The position numbers and the translations under genes are program-made. The notes under the pieces are model-generated. The model did not search any database. It had not been told where the DNA came from and saw only the letters and a list, made by a program, of their open reading frames with translations. Source: Streptomyces sp. NBC_00249 (GTDB lineage Bacteria; Actinomycetota; Actinomycetes; Streptomycetales; Streptomycetaceae). Taken from it: a DNA stretch of 64,000 nucleotides. The DNA lies in assembly GCF_026342355.1 (NCBI RefSeq), contig NZ_JAPEMV010000003.1, forward strand, positions 62,001 to 126,000. Direction: 5' to 3'. Numbering within the stretch: position 1 is the stretch's first letter; each line of letters opens with the position of its first letter. Below are positions 51,901 to 59,436 of the stretch, piece after piece.

Positions 51901-53418
51901 TCAGGGGGTCAGGCCCTTGCGGACGCGGGCCGCGCGGCGGGCCTCGGCGGCCTGCCGCGCCTCGATGGTCTTGCGGGACTCCTTGCCCTTCCCGGGCCGT
52001 CCCGGCCGGGTGCCGATCCCGCGGAAGCCGAGGTCGGAGCCGCTGGGCCGCCCCTTGGCGTCGGTCGGCGCCGACCCGGACAGCGGTACGCCCGAGGGCG
52101 CCTTCGCCCCGGTGATCCGGCTGAGCGCCGCCTCGCCGGAGCGGACCTGGGTGATGGTGGGCCGGATCTTGGCGTCGGCCATCAGGCGCACCATGTCCCG
52201 CCGCTGGTTCGGCGTCACCAGGGTGACCACCTTGCCGGACTCGCCCGCGCGGGCGGTGCGCCCGCCGCGGTGCAGGTAGTCCTTGCTGTCGGCCGGCGGG
52301 TCCACGTTGACCACGAGGTCGAGGTCGTCGATGTGGATGCCGCGCGCGGCGACGTTCGTCGCGACGAGGACCGTGACCAGGCCGTCCTTGAACTGGCCGA
52401 GGGTGCGGGTGCGCTGCGGCTGGGACTTGCCGCTGTGCAGCCCCTCCGCGCGTACGCCCATGGCCCGCAGGTGCTTCACGAACTGGTCGACCCCGTGCTT
52501 GGTGTCCAGGAACATCAGCACCCGGCCCTCGCGGGCCGCGATCTCCGTCGCCGCCGAGACCTTGTCGGCCGCGTGGATGTGGAGGACGTGGTGGTCCATG
52601 GTGCCGACGGACGCCGACTGCGGGTCGACCGAGTGCGACGCCGGGTCCTTGAGGTAGCGGCGCACGAGCTGGTCGACGTTGCGGTCCAGGGTGGCCGAGA
52701 ACAGCATCCGCTGCCCGTCGTGGTGCACCTGGTCCAGGAGCTCGGTGACCTGCGGCATGAACCCCATGTCGCACATCTGGTCGGCCTCGTCCAGGACGGT
52801 GATCTTCACCCGCTCCAGGTGCACGTCGCGCCGCCCGACGAGGTCGCTGAGCCGCCCGGGGGTGGCGACGACGACCTCCACGCCGGTGCGCAGGGCGCCC
52901 GTCTGGCGGCCGATGGACAGCCCGCCGACCACGGTGGCCATGCGCAGCTTCAGGGCCTGCGCGTACGGGGTCAGGGCCTCGGTCACCTGCTGCGCCAGCT
53001 CGCGCGTGGGGACGAGGACCAGCGCGAGCGGCCGCTTCGGGTCCGCCTGCTGGCCCGCGGTGCGTGCCAGCAGGGCCAGGCCGAAGGCCAGGGTCTTGCC
53101 GGAGCCGGTGCGGCCGCGGCCGAGGATGTCGCGGCCCGCGAGGGAGTTGGGCAGGGTGGCCGCCTGGATCGGGAAGGGCTCCCGGACCTCCAGGTCGGTC
53201 ATCGTCCTCACCAGCTCAGGGGGCAGGCCGAGTTCCTCGAACGAGGACACCGGGGGCAGGGCCGGCGTGGCCGTGCGGGGCAGGGTGAACTCACCCTGCG
53301 GGCCGAGGGTCCGGGGGGTCTTGCCACCGCCCTTGGCGGAGCCCTTGGCCCCCGGCCTGGAGCCTGCCTTCGCTCCGGCCTTGATGCCGAAACGCCCGTG
53401 AGCTGACGGGTTCTTCAT
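51901..53418 (-). CDS. DEAD-box RNA helicase
   Basis: A 505-residue ATP-dependent RNA helicase of the RhlE/CsdA type. In order: Q-motif region FEELGLPPELVRTM, motif I GRTGSGKT, Ia PTRELAQQ, II DEAD, III SAT, then LMFLDTKHG, IV-V TNVAARGIHI and VI HRGGRTARAG. Short basic extensions flank both ends, typical for RNA contact. ATG at 53418 follows GAAAGG. A 20-base hairpin lies 53-98 bases upstream, in what is probably the 5' leader. Likely roles are ribosome assembly or RNA decay in the cold; inferred from the family. Confidence 0.9.
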   Translation of the reverse strand: MKNPSAHGRFGIKAGAKAGSRPGAKGSAKGGGKTPRTLGPQGEFTLPRTATPALPPVSSFEELGLPPELVRTMTDLEVREPFPIQAATLPNSLAGRDILGRGRTGSGKTLAFGLALLARTAGQQADPKRPLALVLVPTRELAQQVTEALTPYAQALKLRMATVVGGLSIGRQTGALRTGVEVVVATPGRLSDLVGRRDVHLERVKITVLDEADQMCDMGFMPQVTELLDQVHHDGQRMLFSATLDRNVDQLVRRYLKDPASHSVDPQSASVGTMDHHVLHIHAADKVSAATEIAAREGRVLMFLDTKHGVDQFVKHLRAMGVRAEGLHSGKSQPQRTRTLGQFKDGLVTVLVATNVAARGIHIDDLDLVVNVDPPADSKDYLHRGGRTARAGESGKVVTLVTPNQRRDMVRLMADAKIRPTITQVRSGEAALSRITGAKAPSGVPLSGSAPTDAKGRPSGSDLGFRGIGTRPGRPGKGKESRKTIEARQAAEARRAARVRKGLTP

Positions 53419-53470
53419 GCAGAACCTTTCGTGAGGAGAGCGGGCGCGCAGCGGCCCGGACGGTGAACGG

Positions 53471-53516
53471 CGACGAGCCGGGGTCCGTACCCCTCGGTAC
53501 GGACCCCGGCTCGTCG
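53471..53516 (-). promoter_or_regulatory. 20-bp hairpin in DEAD-box gene leader
   Basis: A perfect 20-base stem (53471-53490 with 53497-53516) capped by a 6-base loop sits between the MarR-type gene (ends 53583) and the helicase start (53418). An AT-rich patch at 53551-53577 could hold the helicase promoter, which would put the hairpin in its 5' UTR. Alternatively it terminates the MarR-type transcript. Confidence 0.6.
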
Positions 53517-53582
53517 TACGCATCCGCACCGGGCGAAACCGCCCCGCGCCTCAAGTTTTCCGGCCATTTTACCAGTCGGAGC

Positions 53583-54077
53583 CTACGGCGCCGGGGGGCC
53601 CGGCTCCCCGGTCCGCACCTGCGCCAGGTGGGCCCGCATCTCCACCGTCGCCCGGCCGAACCAGTCGGCGATGACGGCGACCTCGTCGGGGGTGTACTCG
53701 GCGAAGACGGCGCCGAGCCGGTCGTAGAAGGGCTGGTAGACGGCGATCACCCGGGCGGCGGCCGCGGGGTCGGCCACCACCCGCACCCGCCGCCGGTCGC
53801 CGGGATCGGGCCGGCGGTGCGCGTACCCGGCCCGCTCCAGCCGGTTGAGGACCCCGGTCACGGCCCCGGTGGTGAGGTTCGTCAGCTCGGCGAGACCGCC
53901 GGCGGACAGGGGTGTCTCGCACGCGGCCAGGATGTGGGCGAGGCAGGTCAGGTCGGTGACGTTGAGCCCGAGGAGCTGCGCCACCTCCTGCTGGCCGATC
54001 AGGCCGAGGGACACGTACTGGTCCATGCGTGCGATCGCCTCCCCGGCCGTGGCCGGGGGGCGGGGCTTGCCGTGCAC
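53583..54077 (-). CDS. MarR-family transcriptional regulator
   Basis: A 164-residue winged-helix regulator: LTDLTCLAHILAACETPLSA-type first helices, LAELTNLTTGAVTGVLNRLE recognition helix, and the wing AHRRPDPGDRRRVRV. GTG at 54077 is chosen because GGAG lies seven bases upstream, while the GTG at 54083 is too close to it. A palindrome lies just upstream and between it and the divergent HGxxPAAW-type gene, the normal layout for MarR autoregulation and control of the neighbour. Ligand unknown. Confidence 0.88.
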   Translation of the reverse strand: MHGKPRPPATAGEAIARMDQYVSLGLIGQQEVAQLLGLNVTDLTCLAHILAACETPLSAGGLAELTNLTTGAVTGVLNRLERAGYAHRRPDPGDRRRVRVVADPAAAARVIAVYQPFYDRLGAVFAEYTPDEVAVIADWFGRATVEMRAHLAQVRTGEPGPPAP

Positions 54078-54087
54078 CCACACACTC

Positions 54088-54108
54088 CTTAGTATCTAAG
54101 TTACTTAG
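54088..54108. promoter_or_regulatory. MarR-type palindromic operator
   Basis: CTTAG-TAT-CTAAG at 54088-54100 is a perfect 5-3-5 dyad, followed by a further CTTAG at 54104-54108. It overlaps the translation-start region of the MarR-type gene and lies upstream of the divergent small membrane protein gene. Confidence 0.55.
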
Positions 54109-54168
54109 CTCGTGAGGTAAAAGATCCTCCTCCCGAGCCTACTGCCGTCCGTCCTCGCAGGGAGAATC

Positions 54169-54537
54169 ATGAGCGCGTCGCACGCAGTCGACCACGGCCA
54201 CACGGTGGCCGGCTGGACCGGCACCGCCCTGGCCCTGGTGGGCTTCACCGGAGCGGGCCTCGGCGTGGTGGCCGCCTGGACCCCGGGCATCTGGCTCGGC
54301 CTCGCCGTGGTCGCCCTGTCGGGGCTGGTCACCTGGCTGCTCCACCTCGCCGGCTGGGGCAAGCCCACCGGTCCGCGCCCGGTCGCCGAATGGGACTGGC
54401 GCGTCCGGGACTCCTCCGCCCGGGCCGGGCACGCCGACTGCCTCGGCTGCCGGATCAGCGGGCCGCGGCGAGCCGCCGCAGCAGCCCTGCCCGCTCGATC
54501 CGCCGCGTCGTTGCCCGCTGCGGATAGCAGCGCATGA
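54169..54537 (+). CDS. HGxxPAAW-family small membrane protein
   Basis: A 122-residue protein with an N-terminal HGHTVAGWTG (family consensus HGxxPAAW) and two membrane helices (about 15-37 and 41-62), ending the conserved part at LHLAGWGKP. The C-terminal half has a Cys-x-x-Cys (DCLGC). Its last 83 bases overlap the convergent ethylene-forming-enzyme homologue, so the extreme tail may be non-native. Divergent from the MarR-type gene and probably controlled by it. Function unknown. Confidence 0.72.
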   Translation: MSASHAVDHGHTVAGWTGTALALVGFTGAGLGVVAAWTPGIWLGLAVVALSGLVTWLLHLAGWGKPTGPRPVAEWDWRVRDSSARAGHADCLGCRISGPRRAAAAALPARSAASLPAADSSA

Positions 54538-55489
54538 ACATCCGGGTGAAGTGCTCCCCGTAGTGGATCACCGGCGTCCCCGCGACCTCGTACGGATCCA
54601 TCAGCAGGGGCCGGATCCGGGCGTCGAACCGCGGCTCGTGGAAGTAGGCGAGCGTGAAGCGCTCGCGGTCCGCGAGCCGGACCCGGTGCGGGGTGGACAG
54701 CAGGGCGCCGCCCGTCAGGAACTGCAGGATGTCCCCCGGGAACACGGTGAGCACCCCGGGCACCGGGGGCACGTACCGCCAGCCGCTTGCGTCCTCGGCG
54801 AAGCCCGCCGTGCTCTCGTCCGGCAGCCAGTTGCGGGGCCGCCGCTCGCCCCTGACCGGCGGGCGCACGTACAGCCCGCCGACCTCGTCCTGGGCGGCGA
54901 TCACGAGCAGCCCGTAGTCGGTGTGCGCGCCGATCCCGCGCTCGGTCGTGGCGGAGGCGGGCGGGAAGCGCAGCACCCGCATGTGGTGCCAGCCGCCCCG
55001 GGTCAGGTCCGCGAGCCGGCCCACGGCGGAGCTCTCCAGGCCCAGGCCGAGCGCCACCAGCGGCAGCAGCCGGTCGCCGAGGCTCCCCACCCCGTCCAGG
55101 TACGTCTCCATGGCCGCCCGGTAGTCGAGGCCGGGCCACGGCACCGGGCCGTGGCAGGGCAGCTCCTGCTCGCCGCCGCCCGGCAGGTCGGGGGTGATCG
55201 TGAAGATCTCCGACGCGTCCCGCTCGCCCGCCGTCTCCTCCTCGCCGGAGGCGATGTACCCGCTGTACGAAAGGTCGTTGACGCACGCCGCCTTCGCGGC
55301 CAGGGGCTGCGCGAAGAACCGCCGGCTCGCCGCCAGGGCGGCCCGGGTCCGCTCCCGCTGCTCCGCGTCGGCCGCGATCTGGAAGATGCCGTCGCGCCGC
55401 CAGGCCGCGACCATCGCCCGGCCGAGCTCCACGTCGGCCGCCGAGCCCGTCACCCGGTGCGGTGCCCGGAACGTCGAGAAACCGCTCAT
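54455..55489 (-). CDS. efe: 2-oxoglutarate/Fe(II) oxygenase, ethylene-forming enzyme (EFE) homologue
   Basis: A 344-residue protein colinear with the Pseudomonas syringae ethylene-forming enzyme, which turns 2-oxoglutarate into ethylene and CO2 while also hydroxylating L-arginine. By memory of that protein, residue numbers coincide up to about 290: iron ligands H189, D191, H268; 2-oxoglutarate Arg277; L-Arg-site E84, T86, R171, Y192 and F283; the R316 equivalent is R320 after a 4-residue insertion. Signature segments are YSGYIASGEE, GWHHMRVLRFPP, GIGAHTDYGLLVIAAQD and HYGEHFTRMFMRCYP. One visible change is Glu85 where EFE has Val. ATG at 55489 follows AGGGGA. It is a single gene divergent from a cold-shock gene. 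Ethylene production is inferred. Confidence 0.85.
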   Translation of the reverse strand: MSGFSTFRAPHRVTGSAADVELGRAMVAAWRRDGIFQIAADAEQRERTRAALAASRRFFAQPLAAKAACVNDLSYSGYIASGEEETAGERDASEIFTITPDLPGGGEQELPCHGPVPWPGLDYRAAMETYLDGVGSLGDRLLPLVALGLGLESSAVGRLADLTRGGWHHMRVLRFPPASATTERGIGAHTDYGLLVIAAQDEVGGLYVRPPVRGERRPRNWLPDESTAGFAEDASGWRYVPPVPGVLTVFPGDILQFLTGGALLSTPHRVRLADRERFTLAYFHEPRFDARIRPLLMDPYEVAGTPVIHYGEHFTRMFMRCYPQRATTRRIERAGLLRRLAAAR

Positions 55490-55667
55490 GTCCGTCCCCT
55501 CCTCGTGCCGTGAAGGTGCCCGTTCCTCCCTCAGGCACGGACGGGGCGGCCAGAAGTTCGATCCACCCCGGTTGGCCGCGCCCGGAGTGTGGTCCGGGTG
55601 GCGGGTGGGCAGTATCGAGACGGCTGCGCATGCGGCCCGAGTGGAACGTTGAGAAGGATCAGTACTG

Positions 55668-55874
55668 ATGGCAACTGGCATCGTGAAGTGGTTCAACGCC
55701 GAGAAGGGGTTCGGCTTCATCCAGCAGGACAACGGCGGCCCGGACGTGTTCGTGCACTTCTCCGCCATCCAGGGGACCGGCTTCAAGGAGCTGGCCGAGG
55801 GCGCGAAGGTCGAGTTCGACGTCACGCAGGGCCCCAAGGGACCCCAGGCAGAACAGGTGGTCCAGACCGGCTAG
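55668..55874 (+). CDS. Cold-shock protein (CspA family)
   Basis: A 68-residue single OB-fold RNA/DNA chaperone with RNP1 KGFGFI and RNP2 VFVHFSAI. It is of the standard streptomycete Csp length and composition, binding single strands to melt RNA structure at low temperature or during growth. A strong hairpin terminator follows. The 178-base region shared with the divergent EFE-like gene must hold both promoters. Confidence 0.95.
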   Translation: MATGIVKWFNAEKGFGFIQQDNGGPDVFVHFSAIQGTGFKELAEGAKVEFDVTQGPKGPQAEQVVQTG

Positions 55875-55904
55875 GACCGCTTCACGAGCCCAGCCCGTGA
55901 GAGG

Positions 55905-55932
55905 AGCCCCCGCCGGTCAGCCGGCGGGGGCT
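55905..55932. terminator. 12-bp hairpin terminator
   Basis: AGCCCCCGCCGG (55905-55916), loop TCAG, complement at 55921-55932. It lies between the cold-shock gene and the convergent TetR-type gene, whose stop codon is in the loop region. Confidence 0.8.
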
Positions 55933-56528
55933 TCCGCGCGGTGCAGGGCCAGCAGCAGCGCCCAGACGTGGTCCGCGAGCTCCTCGGGGCCGGCCGGGAC
56001 CAGGTCGTGCAGCCAGTCCGCCAGGACCCCGGTGAAGGCGGCCGCGACCGCCGAGGCCACCAGGTCCGGGCGCGGGGCGCCGACCGCCTCCCGCTCCGCA
56101 CGGGCCCGCGCGCGCAGTTCCCGGCCGAGGCGTTCGCCGAGCGGCCCGCCGCCGCCGGGCAGGAGCAGCGGGCGGTACAGGGCCGCGTGGCCGGCGACCC
56201 CCGCGAGGTAGCCGGCGAGGGCGGCCGGCGGGCGGGCCGGGGCGACCGAACCCGGGCCGGTCTGCCAGGCGTGCAGGGCGTCCACCGCCGCGTGCGCGAC
56301 GTCCGCGCAGGCGTCGACGGCCAGCGCGGGGAGGTCCTCGTAGTGCAGGTAGAACGTGGCGCGGCCGACCCCGGCGCGACGGACCACGGCCGAGACGCTC
56401 ACCTCGGCGAGCTCCCGCCCCGCGCCGCACTCGGTGAGCAGGGCCGCGCACAGCCGGGCCCTGGTCCGCGCGGTCCGCGGATCGGCGGCCCGCGGCGCGG
56501 GGGGCGGGGCAGGCTCGGCGGCGCTCAT
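55917..56528 (-). CDS. TetR-family transcriptional regulator
   Basis: A 203-residue regulator. The helix-turn-helix is about residues 20-65 (ARLCAALLTECGAG, VSAVVRRAGVGRATFYLHYE), and the C-terminal helical domain has no recognised ligand signature. Its ATG overlaps the DUF1304 stop in an ATGA, so the two are co-translated, and a 15-base palindrome lies upstream of the pair. Simple autorepression of the operon is the likely arrangement. Confidence 0.87.
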   Translation of the reverse strand: MSAAEPAPPPAPRAADPRTARTRARLCAALLTECGAGRELAEVSVSAVVRRAGVGRATFYLHYEDLPALAVDACADVAHAAVDALHAWQTGPGSVAPARPPAALAGYLAGVAGHAALYRPLLLPGGGGPLGERLGRELRARARAEREAVGAPRPDLVASAVAAAFTGVLADWLHDLVPAGPEELADHVWALLLALHRAEAPAG

Positions 56529-56878
56529 GCCGCGAGCAGGGAGGCGCCCAGGGCGAGCGCGCCGGGCAGGGCCTGGGCGATCAGGATGCGGCGGTTGGCG
56601 GTGGCGGCCCCGTAGACCCCCGCGACGATCACGCAGACGAGGAAGAACACCTGGGTGGCGAGGGAGCCGGTGACCAGCCCCCACACCAGGCCGGCGGCCA
56701 GGAAGCCGTTGTAGAGCCCCTGGTTGGCGGCGAGCGGGGCGGTGAGGCGTGCGGTGTCCGCGTCGAAACCGGACAGTGCGCGGCCGGGCGGCCGCTGCCA
56801 CAGGAACATCTCCAGGACCAGGAAGTACGCGTGCAGCGCGGCGACGACGCCGATGAGAACCTGCGCGACCGTGTGCAC
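56525..56878 (-). CDS. DUF1304 membrane protein
   Basis: A 117-residue, four-helix membrane protein matching DUF1304 (LIGVVAALHAYFLVLEMFLW, then AANQGLYNGFLAAGLVWG). Family function is unknown. GTG at 56878 is used because GGAGG lies eight bases upstream; other GTGs overlap that site. First gene of the operon with the TetR-type regulator, from which it overlaps by four bases. Confidence 0.87.
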   Translation of the reverse strand: MHTVAQVLIGVVAALHAYFLVLEMFLWQRPPGRALSGFDADTARLTAPLAANQGLYNGFLAAGLVWGLVTGSLATQVFFLVCVIVAGVYGAATANRRILIAQALPGALALGASLLAA

Positions 56879-56907
56879 GGCCACCACCTCCAGGGCATGA
56901 TGCGAAC

Positions 56908-56947
56908 GGACCGGATTTCCTGGACAACTGTACAGGAAATCCGGTCC
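56908..56947. promoter_or_regulatory. 15-bp perfect inverted repeat, TetR operator
   Basis: GGACCGGATTTCCTG (56908-56922) and its exact complement (56933-56947) flank 10 bases, 30 bases upstream of the DUF1304 start. An inner dyad (CTGTACAG-like) lies across the spacer. This is the likely binding site of the TetR-type product of the same operon. Confidence 0.7.
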
Positions 56948-56976
56948 GCGTCCGTACGGACGTACGCCCCTGTGCC

Positions 56977-57171
56977 TCAGCCCTCCCGGACGGAGATCGC
57001 CGACACGGGGCAGGCCCGCACGGCCTCCCGCAGCAGCGGGCCGCCGTGCCCGTCCTGCGGCCCCGGCAGCACCTCGCTGAAGCCGTCGTCGTCCTGGGTG
57101 AACACGTCGGGCGCGGTCAGCGCGCACTGGCCCGCGCCGATGCAGACGTCCCGGTCCACGGAGATCCGCAT
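56977..57171 (-). CDS. [3Fe-4S] ferredoxin, P450 partner
   Basis: A 64-residue ferredoxin with three ligand cysteines (C10, C16, C54; VCIGAGQC and ACPVSA), giving a [3Fe-4S] cluster as in the Fd-1/Fd-2 proteins that reduce CYP105-type P450s. Its ATG lies five bases after the stop of the P450 gene, so the two are one operon. The product would shuttle electrons to that P450; the reductase is elsewhere. Confidence 0.93.
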   Translation of the reverse strand: MRISVDRDVCIGAGQCALTAPDVFTQDDDGFSEVLPGPQDGHGGPLLREAVRACPVSAISVREG

Positions 57172-57176
57172 GCCGC

Positions 57177-58400
57177 TCACCAGGTCACGGGGAGTTCGAG
57201 CATGCCCTGGATGGTGTCCCCGGGCTTGAAGGGGATCCGGTCGGGATCCGCCGCCAGCCGCAGTCCCGGCAGCCGGTCGAAGAGGGTCCCGAGGGCGATC
57301 TCCATCTCGGCGCGGGCCAGGTTCTGGCCGAGGCACTGGTGGATGCCGAAGCCGAAGGCCAGGTGGTGGCGGGCCGGCCGGTTCCAGTTCAGCGCGTCGG
57401 GCTCCTCGAACACCGCCTCGTCGCGATTGATGACGGAGGTGGAGAAGACCACCCCGTCGTCCGCGCGGATCGTGACCCCGCCGGTCTCGATGTCGCTCGT
57501 GGCCACCCGCAGCAGGCTGTCGGCGATCGACAGGAACCGCATCAGCTCCTCCACCGCCTCCGACAGCAGCGTCGGATCGGCGCGCAGCTCGGCCAGCTGC
57601 TCGGGATGCCGCAGCAGGGTGTAGGTGCCCAGGGAGATCATGTTCGCCGTGGTCTCGTGGCCCGCGACCAGGAGGACCACGGCCATGGAGGCGAGTTCGC
57701 CGACGTCGGTCTCGCCGGTCTCCAGGCGCGTGGCGATCAGCTCGTCCAGCAGCCCGCCGCCCGGCTCGGCGCGCTTGCGCCGGATCAGGTCCACCAGGTA
57801 CTCGTCGAGCGCGACGCGTGCCGCCTCGACGTCGGCGAGTTCGGGGCCGCGCAGCAGCCGCCGCGACTGCCCCTCGAAGAACTCGTGGTCCTCGTAGGGG
57901 ACCCCGAGCAGGTCGCAGATCACCATGGACGGCACCGGCAGCGCGAAGGCGCCGACCAGGTCCGCCCCCGGGCCGGCGGCCAGCATCGAGTCGATCAGCC
58001 GGTCGACGGTCTGCTGGATACGGGGCCGCAAGCCCGCCGTCCGCTTCAGCGTGAAGCTCGGGATGAGCATCCGGCGCTGGGCGTTGTGCACGGGATCGTC
58101 CACCCCGAGCAGCGCGGTGCGGCGGATCTGCAACCCCTTGAACCGCCGGCTGGGGGTCGGGAAGCCGGCGTTGCGCCGGTCCGTGGACAGCCGCGGGTCG
58201 GCGAGCAGGGCGCGCGCCTCGGAGTGGCCGGTGACCACCCATACGGACCGGCCGTCGAAGAGGGTGACCCGGGAGAGCGGCCGGCCGTCCCTCAGGGGCT
58301 GGTAGGCGGCCGGCGGGTGGTAGGGGCAGGTGCGGTCCTGCGGGAAGGCCAGGACGTCGGGCACGGTGTCGGGCAGGGTGTTGGACAGGGCCTCGGACAT
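57177..58400 (-). CDS. Cytochrome P450 (CYP105-like)
   Basis: A 407-residue soluble bacterial P450. The I-helix AGHETTANM, the K-helix ELMRFLS with its ExxR, and the heme loop FGFGIHQCLGQ (Cys356) are all intact; the remainder fits CYP105-type monooxygenases, which oxidise varied secondary metabolites and xenobiotics. The ATG at 58400 is preferred to one six codons upstream. Upstream on the same strand there are two 9-base-spaced ATAGGTG direct repeats. No biosynthetic gene is adjacent, so the substrate is unknown. Confidence 0.9.
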   Translation of the reverse strand: MSEALSNTLPDTVPDVLAFPQDRTCPYHPPAAYQPLRDGRPLSRVTLFDGRSVWVVTGHSEARALLADPRLSTDRRNAGFPTPSRRFKGLQIRRTALLGVDDPVHNAQRRMLIPSFTLKRTAGLRPRIQQTVDRLIDSMLAAGPGADLVGAFALPVPSMVICDLLGVPYEDHEFFEGQSRRLLRGPELADVEAARVALDEYLVDLIRRKRAEPGGGLLDELIATRLETGETDVGELASMAVVLLVAGHETTANMISLGTYTLLRHPEQLAELRADPTLLSEAVEELMRFLSIADSLLRVATSDIETGGVTIRADDGVVFSTSVINRDEAVFEEPDALNWNRPARHHLAFGFGIHQCLGQNLARAEMEIALGTLFDRLPGLRLAADPDRIPFKPGDTIQGMLELPVTW

Positions 58401-58522
58401 GAAAGCAACACCTCGCAAGCGATGGTTCCGTCTCGCCGGACTCCATTACATGCCTAGGGCACCTATCTCACCTATGCCACTTTCGGCCAGCCTGCCCAGG
58501 TTCACCCGCAGGGCGGCGGCCC

Positions 58523-58585
58523 TAGGGCCTGTCGTCAAACTCGCGTCTGCCCCGGGCGACGACGCGAGTTTGACGACAGGCCCTA
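58523..58585. mobile_element. 59-bp palindromic mini-element in CTAG target
   Basis: GGGCCTGTCGTCAAACTCGC plus GTC (58525-58547) and its perfect complement (58561-58583) form a 23-base inverted repeat with a 13-base centre, flanked by TA on both sides within CTAG. This is the same target pattern as the larger element at 22912, but with different termini. It provides the TAG stop of the thioredoxin-like gene. It is too small to encode anything. Confidence 0.7.
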
Positions 58586-58948
58586 GAGGTGCGGCTCCAG
58601 GAAGGCGCGGAACTCCTCGTGGGTCAGCGGGCCCTCGTGCCGGGCCAGCTCCTCGCCGGCCCGCGCCTCGCCCGGCTCGCCGCCGCCGTGCAGCAGGACC
58701 ACCGTCGGCGAACCGGTCACCTCGTAGCGGCGGACCGGCGCCGGGCAGCGGGTGATGTCGGCGCGCACGGCCGTCAGCCGGGCCCCGTACTCCTCGGCCA
58801 GGTCCGCGACGAGGCCGTCCATCACCTTGGCGGCCCCGACGGCCTTCGGCCAGCTGCCGACGAAGTACGCGAGGACCGGGCCCCGCGCCATGCCGACGAC
58901 GAAGTCGAACTCCTGGTTCTCCAGTGGCCGGTGTACCCGAGGGGCCAT
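58583..58948 (-). CDS. Thioredoxin-fold protein without CxxC
   Basis: A 121-residue thioredoxin-like protein. The fold is recognisable (ARGPVLAYFVGSWPKA, LTAVRADITRCPAPVRRYEV, the cis-proline loop GSPTVVLL with Pro81). However, the redox pair is lost: where WCxPC should be, it reads WPKAV (residues 33-37). It cannot act as a dithiol reductase and may be a chaperone or binding protein. The TAG stop is supplied by the adjacent mini-element, so the native C terminus may be slightly changed. Confidence 0.75.
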   Translation of the reverse strand: MAPRVHRPLENQEFDFVVGMARGPVLAYFVGSWPKAVGAAKVMDGLVADLAEEYGARLTAVRADITRCPAPVRRYEVTGSPTVVLLHGGGEPGEARAGEELARHEGPLTHEEFRAFLEPHL

Positions 58949-59146
58949 GGGTGGTGCTCCTTGTGTCGCGTGGTGCCGTGAGCGTCAGCGTAGGTGGTGC
59001 CGACGAGCGCCGCGGGCGCCGGGGGCGCCCGGGCCGGGGTCTTGAGTCGTACGCCGCGTCCGGACGCTCCTGGACCACGGGGAGGGCCTGCCCGTGCCGG
59101 AGGGCTGAACGGGGCCGTTGTCAGTGGCTCCTGTGAAGCTGGGGCC

Positions 59147-59416
59147 ATGGACGACAGGATGCTGCGGCGCCGGGTCTACGGCGCCGACCACGACGACCCC
59201 GACCCGGGCCCGCGCCCCGGCCACGCCTACGGCGAACTCGTGGGCGGCCCCCTCGACGGGCTCCTCCTCGACGTCACCGGCTGGAGCGGCCCGCAGCTCG
59301 CCGAGGAGGCCCGGCTGCCCACCGAGATAGGGCGCTACGGGGCCGGCGGCCGGGCCCACTACCGCCGCCGCGCCGAGGACCCCGGGCGCTGGGACTGGGC
59401 GGGGGACAGCCCCTAG
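59147..59416 (+). CDS. Small hypothetical protein
   Basis: An 89-residue protein: GHAYGELVGGPLDGLLLDVT, then WSGPQLAEEARLPTEIGRYG and a tail RAHYRRRAEDPGRWDWAG. Compact, charged and probably cytoplasmic. Not recognised. Its TAG stop sits in CTAG followed by the first 11 bases of the inverted-repeat end found at 22914. Confidence 0.6.
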   Translation: MDDRMLRRRVYGADHDDPDPGPRPGHAYGELVGGPLDGLLLDVTGWSGPQLAEEARLPTEIGRYGAGGRAHYRRRAEDPGRWDWAGDSP

Positions 59417-59426
59417 TGCTGTGACC
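59413..59426. mobile_element. Solitary end of the 22.9-kb miniature element family
   Basis: CTAGTGCTGTGACC here is identical to the left end of the 191-base element, but the match stops and no right end follows. It may be the scar of a deleted copy. Confidence 0.4.
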
Positions 59427-59436
59427 AGGACGCGGC

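Noticed and set aside
53459..54092. Plus-strand frame of about 210 codons over the MarR-type gene
   Set aside because: It begins in the hairpin and mirrors the MarR gene; no domain.
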